This document shows, piece after piece, positions 49,060 through 61,399 of a DNA stretch of 64,000 bases. The notes beneath the pieces are model-generated. The model made no database searches, was not told the origin of the DNA, and worked only from the letters and a program-made list of their open reading frames with translations. This DNA is from Marasmius tenuissimus (Eukaryota > Basidiomycota > Agaricomycetes > Agaricales > Marasmiaceae), in contig JAQOTA010000053.1 of assembly GCA_029532415.1 (NCBI GenBank), positions 496,001-560,000 of the forward strand, written 5' to 3'. Position 1 is the stretch's first letter, and every line of letters begins with the position of its first letter. The position numbers and the translations under genes are program-made.

Positions 49060-49400
49060 AAGCCAGAGTCGATAAACTTGAACATCGTGACCATTGATTG
49101 AGGAGGAACTTGAGCGAGTTCGAACCATCTATAGACCCACAATAATCGTCTTTGAAAGTAAATAGCTAAGAATTCTTGCTAGTGAGGCGGTGGAGGTGGA
49201 CTGACATCGATTGTTGACGTTGAGTCTTGGGTACAGGTCCGAATTTTCGTCCAAAAATGTGGTTGCAACTGACGGTCTGTTGGGTGGGCCCCAGGATATA
49301 GAGCAATATTGTAACGGGATGACTGCTTTATGAACGAGTCTGACGAAGATACGAAGAGGGAAGGGCTGTTCATGCGGCGCTGGTCGAAGCTCAAGCTCAA
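49060..49400 (-). pseudogene. MBL-like gene copy 2, N-terminal remnant
   Basis: Only the 5' end is left: the leader region, a trace of the start (the intact genes read MSVHLHHLTG) and a few following codons near 49050-49240, then the conserved block. The rest of the gene is absent. Confidence 0.6.
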
Positions 49401-49452
49401 GTTTCGTCAAACTCAGTTAGTTCAACTTATTGTTGTTGTGTTATCTTGGCAG

Positions 49453-49482
49453 CGGCCCGGCGGCCCGAAAGAAATAATCATG
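49453..49482 (-). promoter_or_regulatory. GGCCCGAAA upstream motif, unit B
   Basis: The plus strand reads CGGCCCGGCGGCCCGAAA, then TAATCATG. It is retained although its gene is reduced to a remnant. Confidence 0.42.
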
Positions 49483-49797
49483 CTCTATTTTCCCATAGGC
49501 CACATATGTTCAAGGCTTGAACATGTAACTTCAAGCTCCGCGATCGGTCATTCATAGGATCCCGATTCCCCGGGACCAGAGAGTTGTCGACCGGTATCGG
49601 TGGGACGAGCGGCCTCGCACATTGGAGAAAGCAGAAAGGTTTGTAAAAAGAAACGCTGAATCCGTATCGAGTCCCTAGCCTATTCTATAACACGTACTCA
49701 GGCTCGTAGCAAGTTGGTTTGAAATGCCCGGATAGGAACATAATGAGGCATTGACTTTGAGCTTCGAGTCTGCTCTCCCCAGTCTCATCAGTTCGCG

Positions 49798-52467
49798 AGA
49801 GAAATTCTGATGGGCAACTTGGCGGCTTGTGGTTCCCCTTTTATAACTGGATTAGCAACGGGATTGCTCTGCCAGTAGATTTCCTTATCGGCGGGGCGGA
49901 GCTCGAAAATTTCCATGAGCTGGAAAAGTACCACCTCTAAAGGGCGAAACGTCAGAATAAAAGCCGCTTGAGTTTAGCAGTGAGAACGAAATTACTTACT
50001 CATTTCCAGCTGCGAGAACTTGAATCCACTGGAAATCGGTCGATGTCAGCAATTATTGGTAGAAATAGTTTGAAGGAATCTCCACGAACATGCACGAACG
50101 TCCGCCGCCGATGAATGTCATCCTGTACGTAGCAACTTCTTGAATACCAGCGCCATGAACTAAGAGAAGGAACTCACAGATGAGAATAGATGCCGGGAGT
50201 CTTTGCTTCAGAGACAGTCGAAGGGAGGGAGGAGAGCCATCGTTCAGGTTTCCACTCCATAGCATCAGGTCCCCATAACTCAGGGTTCCGGTTGGCGTTC
50301 ACGATGTCAATGAGAACATTTGTATCCGCCGGGACAGTGATCTCATTGATAACGGATCCATCGGTACATCGAACCGGAGTGCTAAGTGGGACAATCGCGG
50401 TCTGAGTGGACCTAAAATAGTCGTCGTGTGAGTGATTGATAATCTCAGCCAATAGAGTGAATGAGAGTGTAGCTCACTGGCGCATAACGCGTGAGGCAGG
50501 CGCGTATCTGTATCGGAGAGAGGTTCAGGCTACCTCTCTACTCTTCGAAAGTACGAGAGCTTACAGTCGTAGGGTTTCCCGGCATATGGCGTCGAGGTAG
50601 GGCAAAGCCACCAATACATCGTATGGTACGTCTTCCCCTCCCTGAGCTTCCCGAGCCTCCCGCAGCTCCTGGCGGAGTTTTGATTGTACTTCCGGATTCT
50701 GAGCAAGCAAGTGAAATGTCCTCGCTAGCGCACTCTGCATAGGACAGAGAGTTGTTAGTTAGCATGACCTAAATTGGCTCATCGAGAAAACGTACCGATG
50801 TGGTATCCATCGCAGCAAAGATGAGGGTACTAGAAACGCGCTCAGGTGGACTGCTCGAAGAAAAACGACCAAAGCAACGTACGACATCTGTTCAAGGGAC
50901 TGTGCTCAGAGCAAGGACAACGAAGATGCATTGGTTCACCACTCACTTGACCAATAAGCTCGTCCTCATCGAGTTTCTCTTCATCGGAGGCCTTCATGTT
51001 CTCGTTCACTGTATTTTCAAGGTCAGAAGCGTTGCGGATACAATGGCCCCAACTTACTCAGAACACTCATGATGTCCTTCCCTCTGCTGACCTGCGCGTG
51101 GACGGCTTCGTCCCCTGCTTCTAGAGCGCGTAACTTGCCCTGGTAGATCTCCGTCGACAGCTCCCACATGTAGTCCGCAAGCTTTCTCAAATGCTGCAAA
51201 TCACGCATCGGCAGGCGACATGCGAAGAATCGGAGGAGTCGACGAGGGAGGACCTTGACCAGGGGATGGAAGAATTTCCGTGTCGACACCGTGCTTCCAT
51301 ACAAAGGTCTACAGCAGGTATGATTGAGTCTCCGTTCCCCGTGTGAAGTGATCATGCACCTTACAATAGGGCTTTCAATGCCGCCGGGTATGGATGGGCG
51401 CACGCCTCGTCAGTGAGAGGATCGAAAGAATACCCCAAGCCGGATTGTCCGATCAACTCGAGCGCTGTTCGAGACGACCACGAAAGCATGTCAATCTAGG
51501 GAAGTAGCTTGGTAACTTCGAATAACAGCACGTTGATTTATCTCTCACCTCCTGCTCCCCGGGGGAAGCTATCTTTGCCAACGTGTTGGAGAGCTAGCGG
51601 AACGTAGAATAGAACAGTTGAGTGAACGGAGTGCTGTGGGATCTCGACAGAACTTACTTTCTTGACGATGTCGTAAAATATTGGTGCTGCAATTCCGGTA
51701 TTCAGAGAAGAGAAGGGAAAATGTGATCGAGGACCTTACTCATATCCCGGAGATGAGCGGCGGAAAACACAGGGGTGAGCATTTTACGTTGCTTGCGATG
51801 GTGTTCTCCTGCTGTTGCTGGTAAACCTTTACCAAATACAAGCTCACTAGTTCTGTTGAGACCGTAAGCTTGAGATAGCATAATTAATGTTTTGAGGGAG
51901 ACACGGACGTCAGCAAGACTGGTTCTTCTTCCCAGATTTGTTGATCCTGGCGTCATAACATTGATTTTTGATTGATTCCCAAAGTGACAATTCGAGCGGA
52001 ATAGCGGACACACCTTGACGAGTATGTGATACATCGCTTTGGGGTCATAGGTATTGAGTTGTTTTTCCTGCCACAAAACTTGGTTAATGCAAAGTTCAAC
52101 GGCAAGGCTAAAAAGTCGTATTCACCCCCCACAATGCACCGATAGTGGACGTTGGTCCATCTAAGCAATCGTAAAAAAACGACATCCGACCGTCGAAGGT
52201 ACTACGTACACTGCGTTCGAATTTCCTCCAAAAGATTCCATGCGTCGGGCCCAAAGAGCTCACTGATCTGCCCTTTGTTGGTGATGATATGAGTGGGGAG
52301 TGCAAGTTTCAGGTAACAATGAGTCGCTTACCTTTCATCCAGGACGATGGGCGAGGTCCAGGTATTTTGTTCAGAGCGCGTCGGGATGACCATTGTTGAA
52401 GGAGGACCCAGACCGCGTAAGGAACAGAGACTGCGAGGAAAGCTTGATAAAAAAGATGGGAAGACAT
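49798..52467 (-). CDS. cytochrome P450 C (tandem array)
   Basis: This is the third copy and the most divergent at its N-terminus (MSSHLFYQAFLAVSVPYAVW). Hallmarks are KIPGPRPSSW, QISELFGPDAWNLLEEIR, LIFAAMDTTS, ETLR, WKPERW and FIGGGRSCIGFKFSQLEM. It ends KLPIRISLAN. The 5 nt exon is at 50883-50887. The donor after exon 5 is GTCCGT in the sequence CTGACGTCCG, and joined to the next exon it keeps the frame (LTTSELVFGKG). No internal stop was found. As for A, it is likely an ER monooxygenase of unknown substrate. Confidence 0.85.
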
Positions 52468-52508
52468 AGTTTGAGTGGTACTTTATCCTGTAGCGAGGCA
52501 ACTTTCTT

Positions 52509-52522
52509 GTTTATATTCCACC
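52509..52522 (-). promoter_or_regulatory. TATA box of P450 C
   Basis: GGTGGAATATAAAC lies about 43 bp before the ATG at 52467. Confidence 0.6.
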
Positions 52523-52909
52523 CACAGGCCCGGACAGGTAATGAAGGTTAGTCTTGCGCGCCATGCTGACAATACCAGGAAGATAGTCGCTCCCTGTATG
52601 TTACCAAAAGTCGTTTAACGGGTCTTAGGACCCTGCTTAATAAGTACAGAAACGAGGACCGATTATTTTCGGTTTGCATCCGAAGTCTTCCCAAGCTCCT
52701 ACACTCTGTAGATTGGTGTGTTGTTACCCGTTATCGACGCGAGCTGTAGGGCACATACGGCCATTGTCGATAACTAGGTTTTCCGGTCCTGAGAAACTCT
52801 GATGCATCCTGCAGTTGCCTGTGTAGCGCCGAGCGTTGCGAAGACTCGAAGAAAGTAATTGTACGGAGACCACGATGTGACTCTCTAGTACTAGACAGGG
52901 TGGTTGGAA

Positions 52910-53320
52910 ATTCAAATACTCGGGGTGACAAGGATTCATCATTTACATGGCTTACCTCGAGACTGCACCCGTAAAGCTTTACGAGAACTTGAGGTTCTTG
53001 CACGAGTGTTCCGGCCACTCATGGGTCCGGCGAGGAGAGTAGCCATTGTCATCCGCGCAATCGCCTCGATACTATGCAATTTCGATATCTGTTCATGTCA
53101 GCATTTCCAAGGGCGATCCTGGGTCCTGGGTCCGAGCATTCAGTCCGTGGCGCGTCTGAAATTTCAAAATCAAGGCCGAGGTAAGTAATTGCTTTGGAAA
53201 TTCTGTACACTGCCAACAGACGAACAGGTCTGAAATAGTGATTCGTGCGCGCGAACCAGTAACATCGAACAAGCATGCTGAAACTATAGAGCGAGGTGAG
53301 ACCAAACATAGTCAAGATCA
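52910..53320. repeat. conserved upstream block, P450 unit C
   Basis: This is a more divergent copy of the block, recognisable by CATTGTCATCCGCGCAATCG and the following TTCGATATC stretch. Confidence 0.5.
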
Positions 53321-53589
53321 CAGTGTGTCTTTAGAGGCATTGTAGTAGCTTGAAAAGCGGAGTCCTCTACGTTGGAGATTCCCTGAAACCACCCTCGGGC
53401 CTCAAATGACGCGGGTGGCCGTGGTCGAGACATCACAAGGCGTCTGCAGATTCCCTGGCCCCCTCACAAAATCTCCTCCATCGCGACCACGGGCTGATCC
53501 CATATTTCTCGTTCAAGCACCTCATCGACCAGATTCTCTTCCTCCAACCCTGACCCTCCTATCGTTTTCAACTCGTGGGTTTCCATGCC

Positions 53590-54474
53590 TAGCACACTAG
53601 GCCGAATCGGTGTCCTTGAATTTGCCCTCGGCGTTGTGTTTTGACTGTATATCCCGCTTCAGGACCACCGAGATGAAGCCACGCACGAGTCAGCTCCTCA
53701 TGAGTTCCGATCCAGTGGCGAGGAGGCTCCACCACTCGCTCGTTCGTAGGAGTTTCCACGGGTATCGTGCCACCTGCAACGTTAGATTAGCTTGAGGTTG
53801 AAGGTAAGAAAGACGGAAAGAAGCACGCACCTATTAGCTGCGGCGCGATGTTCCAACCCGTCATGAATACGAGAATATCAAGAGTACCATTGGAGGATCT
53901 ATCCAAATCAGAAGACAACTACTGTTCCTGCCTTCTCTTCCGCCTTGTCATTTCCTTCGACGTGCTCCATACGGTGGGTATACGATGGCACCTCTCCCAG
54001 CAGCGCTCGAGAACGTGACAACGAGAGCACCATGCAGCAATTCCTAAGCCAGGTTCTCCCAAAACCATGTTGTTGTAATTACAAGACCGAGACGAATGTC
54101 GAGCTTGTCAATGGGGTCTGCGTGTCGAGCCTCTCCTTGTGTCCCTCTAGGCTCTGTTTCAAGCAATTCTTCACAAACTCGGACTTCGTCTGGCTCTTCA
54201 GACAAATCATATAAACGTGCTTCCTTCCTCACTACTTCAGCGTGCGTCTCGGCCTATGAGACACAAACTCTCTGTGTTGACACCAGCTGTAGTCAAAGGT
54301 GACGATAATGATTAATCGCGTCAATTTGTCTATTTTTCGTGCCCGGAGATTCTTCCAGGATGCATACCTCAAATGGCGGGGGTTTGGTTGTTGAATGTAG
54401 CTGTCGAGGCCGGAATCGACGAGGTTGAACCAGGACATTCGGTTCGGAGAAGTTGGAATCTGAGCCATGATCAA
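53590..54474 (-). pseudogene. MBL-like gene copy 3, broken
   Basis: The N-terminal part (about 54474-54330), a middle part reading LYDLSEEPDEVRVCEELLE and DKLDIRLGLVITTTWFWENL (about 54240-54050), and a C-terminal part (RHWIGTHEELTRAW, about 53730-53650) remain. Frame changes and stops separate them. Confidence 0.72.
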
Positions 54475-55903
54475 GGGAGGACCCTATTTGTCAGCTGACG
54501 CGACGCCAAAAATCGTGTGAACGCCCTTGTACTTACGGATCATCAACACAATTCCCACGATTGACAACGACGAGACATGGTGACGGACAGCGAAGCCGTC
54601 TGTTCTATACCTCCGGTTCACAAGTACGCTGCCATTGAGTGCCATCAGAGGCCCCATTCGAGCTGCTAGGGCGGAGAGTATACACGACGACAATGCCGAG
54701 GCCTTCAGGCCTGACACCCTCGAAAATTGAACCATTCCCGACTCCAGGCTCCATTGCTCCTCCATTACAGATACGGGACATACAGGACAGATACAGGGAG
54801 ACATGATACCTGGGATATTTGCTACAGCAGGCAGCCCATTGGCGCTAGCTTGCAACCATGACGATTCTCGAAGGCGACCGCTATCATGACGAACGGCCCC
54901 AGTTCCGACTGGACTAGGATGCCCACAATATGTGGCCCAGTACCAGCGGCTGGCAAGCGTCGACGCTCATACATAGAGCTCACCTATTGTTTACCTCTGG
55001 GCGACGCTGCGTGTCCATCCTATCATGGAAACTACACCACGATACTCTCTCTTAGTCGGACTCGCTGGGGGCGTCGCTGTCACCCCCCAATGTCTCAGAA
55101 TACAATGACCCGATTGGCTGACTACAACACGGCTCGGAACAATTATGAGTCCGGACCGCAGCCTCCATTGCTTCTACTCCAGCCTTGTTACGCGAGACAT
55201 CGCATTTCTGAATCGTGCCCTTACAGGAAAGGCCCAGCGCGGATTTGCAGCATTGTCCTAGCTGTCCAAACACGCTCGGTACCCTTATACATATCCTCGA
55301 GTCTGGACCTATCTCCATGCTAGTCTGGCAATTCTCAACATAGCATAAGATGTCCAGTTCTCGCCGTATCAATACGGCCATACCATGAGTTGTTGCCGAC
55401 AGGCTTCTTCGTACTGGTGTCGTCCCTGATACGCTGTTGTTCAGTCAGTAGGCACGTCATAGCAACTGTACAACAGGTCCCCTGCATCCTATGGGTCCTA
55501 AGGGGGGTGTAAATCCAAACTAAAAAAAAAAAAAAACTACGGGCCGCGCAACTGATCGACAAGCGCGTCTGCTGGAGCGAGGACGCGAGGCGTGGCCTCT
55601 TTTAAGTTTTTGCCATATTCTCTTGATATGAGCTCGCATAGGTGAGTCATTCTCTCCCTTTCCCGTCAGCTATGAAATGGCGTCCATACATACCTATACC
55701 CAGATAGGCAGGTCCCGGTGTTTCCAGGTCACAATCAGGGGGTTCTTATAGTTGGCCATGATACTGGATATATCGATGGTCCTCGTACAAAACCAGTACT
55801 AGGTTCAACATGTAGTACTTGAGAATGTATCGGAGACTTCGACGCTGGCAAGCTTCAACTTTTCTACTCTACACGGGAATCGGAGTCCGCCTCCTCAGTC
55901 TCC
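54475..55903. other. 1.4 kb segment without match to other array units
   Basis: Open frames at 54484-54855 (minus, 123 codons) and 54886-55323 (plus, 145 codons) resemble nothing I know. A run of 15 A lies at 55522-55536. The last 100 bases are the 3' flank of P450 D. The segment may be an insertion. Confidence 0.35.
55522..55536 (+). repeat. poly-A run of 15
   Basis: A run of 15 A follows a TAAATCCAAAC stretch. It could be the tail of a retroposed fragment, or chance. Confidence 0.5.
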
Positions 55904-58587
55904 TTACTTGACGAGAGTAATTTTGATAGGCAATTTAGCGGCTTGTGGACCTCCCTTTATAACCGGGCTAGCAACGAGGTTGCTCTGCCAGTAGATTACC
56001 TTATCGGCAGGGCGGAGCTCGAACGCCTCCACAAGTTGGAAAGTTACCACTTCTGAAGGACGAAACGTCAGAACGAAGGCTTGCAAGGCGGCGGTGAAAG
56101 TGAGTTACGTACTCATCTCTAGCTCCGAGAACTTGAACCCACTGAAAGTCGGTGATTATCAGTCTGAAACAGTCAAAACAACTTGGAGGGGGATGTCCAC
56201 GAACATGCACGAACGTCCGCCGCCGATGAATGTCATTCTGAACGTAACAAATCCTTGAATACCGGCAAAAGGAAATGCGAGGATAAACTCACAAGTGGGA
56301 AAAGATGCCGGGAACTTTTGCCTCAACGAGAGTCGAAGGGAGGGAGGAGAGCCACCGTTCAGGCTTCCACTCCAAAGCATCGGGTCCCCATAACTCAGAG
56401 TTTCGGTTGGCATTCAGAATGTCGACGAGAACCGTTGTACCGGCAGGAAGCGTGATTTCATTGACGACGGATCCATCAGTGCATCGAACCGGATTGCTGA
56501 GGGGGACAATCGCGGTCTGAGTGGCCCTGAAATAGTCGAGTAAGTGAAGAAATTCGATTTGGGTCATGAAAGTGGAAGAGATTGGGGCTCACTGGCGGGT
56601 AACGCGTGGGGCAGGTGTGTATCTATATCGGAGAATTGTTCAGGTCGCGTCTCTACTTTTGTGAACGCACCGAAAGCTTACAGTCGGAGGGTTTCCCGGC
56701 ATATGGCGTCGAGGTAAGGCAAAGCCATCAATGCATCGTATGGGACGTCTTTCCCACCCTGGGCTCCCCGAGCCTCCCGCAGCTCTTGGCGGAGTCTTGA
56801 TTGCACTTCTGGGTTTTCAGCGAGCAAGTGAAGTGTCCTCGCTAGCGCGCTCTATAGAACAAAGAGTTGTTGGTTGGCATGACCAGAATGCGCTCATCGA
56901 GTAACACGTACCGATGTGGTGTCCATCGCGGCAAGAATAAGGGTTCTGGCAATACACTCAAGTCTACTTCTCAAAGGAGAGCAACCAAAGCGACTTACGA
57001 CATCTGATGAAGGAGCTGAGATCAGAACTTAATGGAGAGATGATAACAACTGGTCACTCACTTGACCAATGAGCTCTTCCTCATCGAGTTTCTCTTCATC
57101 AGAGGCCTTCATGTTTTCGTTCACTATATTGACAGAGTCAGAAGCGGGCTCAGCCCAAACGATGACCCCCAACTTACTCAGAACACTCATTATGTCCTTC
57201 CCCCTACTGATTTGCTCGTGGACGGCTTTGTCACCTGCTTCGAGGGCGCGTAACTTGCCCCGGTAAATTTCTGTCGAAAGTTCCCACATGTAGTCTGTGA
57301 GCTTTGTAAAGTGCTGCAAATCCTGCATCGGAAGGTAACATGCGAAGAATCGGAGGAAACGACGAGGGAATATCTTGACCAAGGGGTGAAGAAAGTTGCG
57401 CGCCGACATTGTGCGTCCGTACAAAGGGCTGGGGATAGTTGAGTCCCTGTTCCCCACGTGAATTGATGATACGCCTTACAATAGGGCTTTCAATGCCGCC
57501 GGGTATGGATGGGCACATGCCTCGTCAGTGAGGGGATCAAAAGAGTACCCTAAGCCGGATTGTCCGATCAATTCGAGGGCTGTCCGAGACGACCACGAAA
57601 GTACATCAATCTGGGGGAGCGGCTTGGGTTTTTGAAATTACAGCACGTTGATTTGTCACTCACCTCTTGCTCCCCGGCGGAGACTATCTTTGCCAACGTA
57701 TTGGAGAGCTGGCAAGACGTGGAATAAAACGTTTAAGTGAATGAAATCTCGGAGGGACTTACTCGTTTGACGACGTCGTAGAATATCGGGGCTAGTACAA
57801 TCGTTTCAGAGATGACAGAGAAAGGTCTCGCCGGGGGACTTACTCATATCCCGGAGATGAGCAGCAGAAAACACGGGGGTGAGCATTTTACGTTGCTTGC
57901 GATGATGTCCTCCTGCCGTTGATGTTAAACCTTTACCGAGCACAAGCTCGTTAGTTCTATCAAGACGGTCAGTATGAAGGGATATAGGCAATGTGTTGGC
58001 GAGACACGAACATTAAAAAGGATGGTTCCTCTTCCCAGGTTTGCTGATCCTGGCGTCGTAACAATGTTGGCGAATGATTGTCAGATCCGACCTGGGGGCA
58101 ACCAATCAAGCGGGAGCGATAGACACACCTTGACGAGTATGTGGTGCATGGCCTTGGGGTCAAACGTATTGAGTTGTTTCTCCTGATGCCAGGCTGAGTG
58201 AACAGTTCGATGGGTATGACTCCAAAACGCAACTCACCCCCCACAATGCACCGATGGTGGATGTCGGACCATCTAAGGAATTCTCAATTCAAGACAGCGT
58301 ACGACTGTTGACGGTCACACGCGACGTACATTGGGTTCGGATTTCTGCCAAAAGATCCCATGCGTTGGGCCCAAAGATCTCACTGGTGTGCCCTTCGTCG
58401 GTGATGATGTGAGTATGGAAGAATTGAAAGTAACGCGTAGTCGCTTACCTTTCATCCAAGAGGATGGGCGAGGTCCAGGTATCTTGCTCAGAGCGCGTCG
58501 AGACGACCATTGTCGAAGGAGGACCCAGACGGTGTAAGGAATACAGACTGCGAGAAAAGCTTGCCAGAGAAGATGAGGGGAGGCCAT
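55904..58587 (-). CDS. cytochrome P450 D (tandem array)
   Basis: The fourth copy starts MASPHLLWQAFLAVCIPY. Hallmarks are KIPGPRPSSW, GHTSEIFGPNAWDLLAEIR, LILAAMDTTS (Leu instead of Phe in the I-helix), ETLR, WKPERW and FIGGGRSCIGFKFSELEM, with the end KLPIKITLVK. The 5 nt exon is at 56999-57003. No internal stop was found. Intact MBL-like genes follow upstream at 59.6-62.5 kb, the only P450 with an intact partner. Function by family: NADPH-dependent hydroxylation of a hydrophobic compound, unknown here. Confidence 0.87.
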
Positions 58588-58629
58588 GATTTGAGTGATA
58601 CTTTGTCTTGTAGTGGAGGTGACCTTGGT

Positions 58630-58643
58630 ATTTATATTCCACC
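58630..58643 (-). promoter_or_regulatory. TATA box of P450 D
   Basis: GGTGGAATATAAAT lies about 44 bp before the ATG at 58587. It differs by one base from the other three copies. Confidence 0.6.
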
Positions 58644-58929
58644 CACAGGGCCGGACAAATAAGAAAAGTTCATGTAATGGGTCTTGGAACCACGCATACT
58701 ACAGCGATGAGCGAACATCATCGTCCTGCATCCGAAGTCTTCTTGAATTCCCGCGGCCCGTATATTGGTCGACAGTCGTCCGTTATCGGTGAAAGCCATG
58801 GAGCACATGTAATCATCGGAAAGCAAGTTTCACTGAGTCTTGAGAAAGTCTGGCACGCCCTCAAGTTGCCTACGCAGCTCAGAGCGTCTGAGGGACTCGA
58901 GGAGGGAGTTGTATGGAGAACCGAATAGG

Positions 58930-59330
58930 GCGGATGAAACTTCGATTCTCGCGGCGATGGGATGTCTGTGTAAGCCCGTCTGACTGCAAGATTGGACTCG
59001 TGAGCCCAACGAAGTTCGGTGGAGAAGAATTTACGAGAGCTTTGAGTTCTTGGAAGAGCGTTTTAGCCACTTACGAATTCGATGAGGAGAAATAGCCATT
59101 GTCATCGGCGCATCCGCGTCGATTCCATACAATTCGACGTCTCTCATGCCAGCATGTCAAAGAGCAATCCCGGGTCCTGAGCAAGTCCTGGGTCCAAGCA
59201 TTGAGTCTGACTCCCGCGTGGAAAGTCGAAGCCGAGGGAATTTCTGTATTTGTGTACAGACAAACAGTTTTGAAAAGTTGACTCTCGCATTCGAACCAGT
59301 AGCATCGGCTAAGCGTGTTAAGACTGTTGG
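58930..59330. repeat. conserved upstream block, P450 unit D
   Basis: This is a copy of the block with CATTGTCATCGGCGCATCC and CTCATGCCAGCATG. It lies between P450 D and the 3' end of the first intact MBL-like gene. Confidence 0.55.
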
Positions 59331-59581
59331 ACAGGGCGAGAGAGGATATAGTCAAGTTCAAGGTATGACGAAAATCGTTTCGAGCAATGTAGGTTGAATA
59401 GCCTGATCCTCTCCCTGGCCACGCCCTCAAGAAACATGGGTACCCACGACGTCTGCAGGTTTCCAGGACCCCTGGTCGAATCCCCTCCATCGTGACCAAA
59501 GGCTGATACCCCATCATTCGATCTCGAGGCTTCTCTCTAAACGAGTACCTCTCCGTCTCTGGTTCATCCCAATTCCCATCG

Positions 59582-60643
59582 CTAGGCTGAATCTTCAGTC
59601 ATTGCGATGGTTAGGGTTTCACCCGGATCCATCTCGAGAACCTTAGTTCTATGCCCTTGTATCTCGCCCTCGACCTTGTCTTTTGACCATACATCCCGCT
59701 TCAGAATCGCCGAAACGAAGCCGCTCATGAGGGTCAGCTCCTCATGAGTTCTGATCCAGTAGCGAGGAGAGAGGAGCCCTGTCACCCGCGCGTTCTTGGG
59801 AGTTCCAAAGGTTATCGTGCCACCTGAAACGATACGTTAACTTCAAGTCGAAAGTAAGAAAGATGAAAGGAAGTACGCACCTAACAGCTGCGGCATCCGC
59901 GCGACATCCCATCCGGCCATGAATGCGAGAACCTCGAGAATGCCATTGGGGGATTCATCCGAATCGGATGCCATCTCCTTCTCCTTTCTCTTCTTCCACC
60001 TCGCCATATCCTTTAGCGGTGTCCCGTGCGGTGAGTATACGATAGCACCTCTCCAAGTACCCCTGGAGAACATGATGACGAGAGAGCCGTGCATTAAGTC
60101 CTGGACCGGGTCTTTCCAAAGTCGTGCTGTTGTCGGTACAAAACCGAGACGAATGTCGAGTTTGTCAATGAGGTCTCTGCGTGTCGAGCTCCTTCCTGCC
60201 CGTTCTTCTGCCTCAAGTATTCCTTCGCAAACTCTCAGTTCATTCGGCTCTCTAGGGATCTCATAAACGTGCTTCCTTCCCCACTGCTTCAACGTGCGTG
60301 CCGCCCTCCGAAATGCGAAAAATGGTATCTCTTCGTCAACACCGTCAATTGTAGGTTTGTGAAGGTGGTCGCTTTGGTTGAATGTGATGATGATCCCGTC
60401 AACTTGTCTATTTTCCGCAGCTAGAAATCCCTTCAGAGCGCGAAAATCCTTGAACTGTGGAGGTTTTGTCGTCGAATGTAGTTGTCGAAGCCAGAGTCGA
60501 TGGACTTGAACATCTGGCTCGGTGAACCATGGATCAAGGAGGAACGTAAGCGATTTCGAGTGATTTTCAGAACCACTGGAATCGCTTCTGAAGGTAAGCA
60601 ACCAAGAATTGTCGCCAGTGAGATGGTGAAGGTGGACTGACAT
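59582..60643 (-). CDS. metallo-beta-lactamase-fold-like protein 1
   Basis: Exons 60643-59881 and 59823-59582 (57 nt intron) give 334 residues. The start chosen is the ATG of MSVHLHHLTG, which matches the paralogue; an in-frame ATG lies nine codons upstream at 60670. The order of parts fits fungal MBL-fold proteins: a first strand with SWLLTF, LTFLLDPWF, then VDGIIITFNQSDHLHKPT where HxHxDH is expected, and later GSLVIMF and IVYSPHG. The first two metal His are Phe and Gln, leaving only the Asp-His pair, so classical two-zinc hydrolysis is doubtful. The C-terminal exon (YWIRTHEELTLMSG, VLEMDPGETLTIAM) is a separate small domain typical of this family. The protein is probably cytosolic; its link to P450 D is inferred from position only. 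Confidence 0.7.
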
Positions 60644-61399
60644 GTTGTTGATTTTTCTTTGGCATTTCATTAAATGACCATAGAAAGGTTACTCGGTTGC
60701 AATTGACGGTCTGTTAGACAGGCTGCAGATATGGAGCAAGAGTCCTGGCCACAAAAGGTGCTCGATGTGCTGTTCTGGCGAATTTGAGGAGTTCTCCATC
60801 GCGGTCGGAGTTCAACGCGCGCAAGTAACATGGAATTGGAAGGCTGGCGCGCATTGGTGGCGGTCTCGAACTCCCGGCTCAGCGGCCCGAAAATGGTCAT
60901 GAGGCTTTGTATCCCGAAGAACCGTGCTTCATTACCTTTCTCAATCCAGTCCTTACAATCTTGATATCTTCCTTATGTTCGTCTTTTGTTCATTCATTCA
61001 TTCACTTCCTTCTTCCTTCTTTTTTTTGCTCTATAACGAACTAGCGAGGTAAAGTACTACTTTACCTGACTCGTTACATGGGAAGCGTAGTCTGAATTGT
61101 TTCATTGCCGCCATGTCATTGGAACGAGGTGAGGGCAAATACAGTCAAGACGAGGGTGCAATGAAAACGTATTCGGGAGGATTGTAGCCTAAAGACTCTA
61201 AACCTCTACACCGGAGGTCCCGGTCGGCCCTCAGAAGACACAGGTGACCACGCTCGTACTGATCAAGACACCGCACGGCGTCCGCAGGTTCCCCGGCTCC
61301 CTCACTGAATCTCCTTCATCGTGAACTCAAACCAATACCATCCTTCAAGTTTGAGCCTTTTGTCTCTTCTTCATCCCTGGCTTACTCCGATGTCCGATG
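60644..61399. other. intergenic between the two MBL-like genes
   Basis: It holds the 5' region of the first MBL-like gene with its conserved motif (60882-60900), a CATTCATTCATTCACTTCC-type microsatellite near 60990 and the 3' flank of the second gene. Confidence 0.5.
60882..60900 (-). promoter_or_regulatory. GGCCCGAAA upstream motif, MBL-like 1
   Basis: The plus strand reads CGGCCCGAAAATGGTCATG, ending just past 60900, about 240 bp before the start codon at 60643. It is shared with the next gene and with units A and B. Confidence 0.5.
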
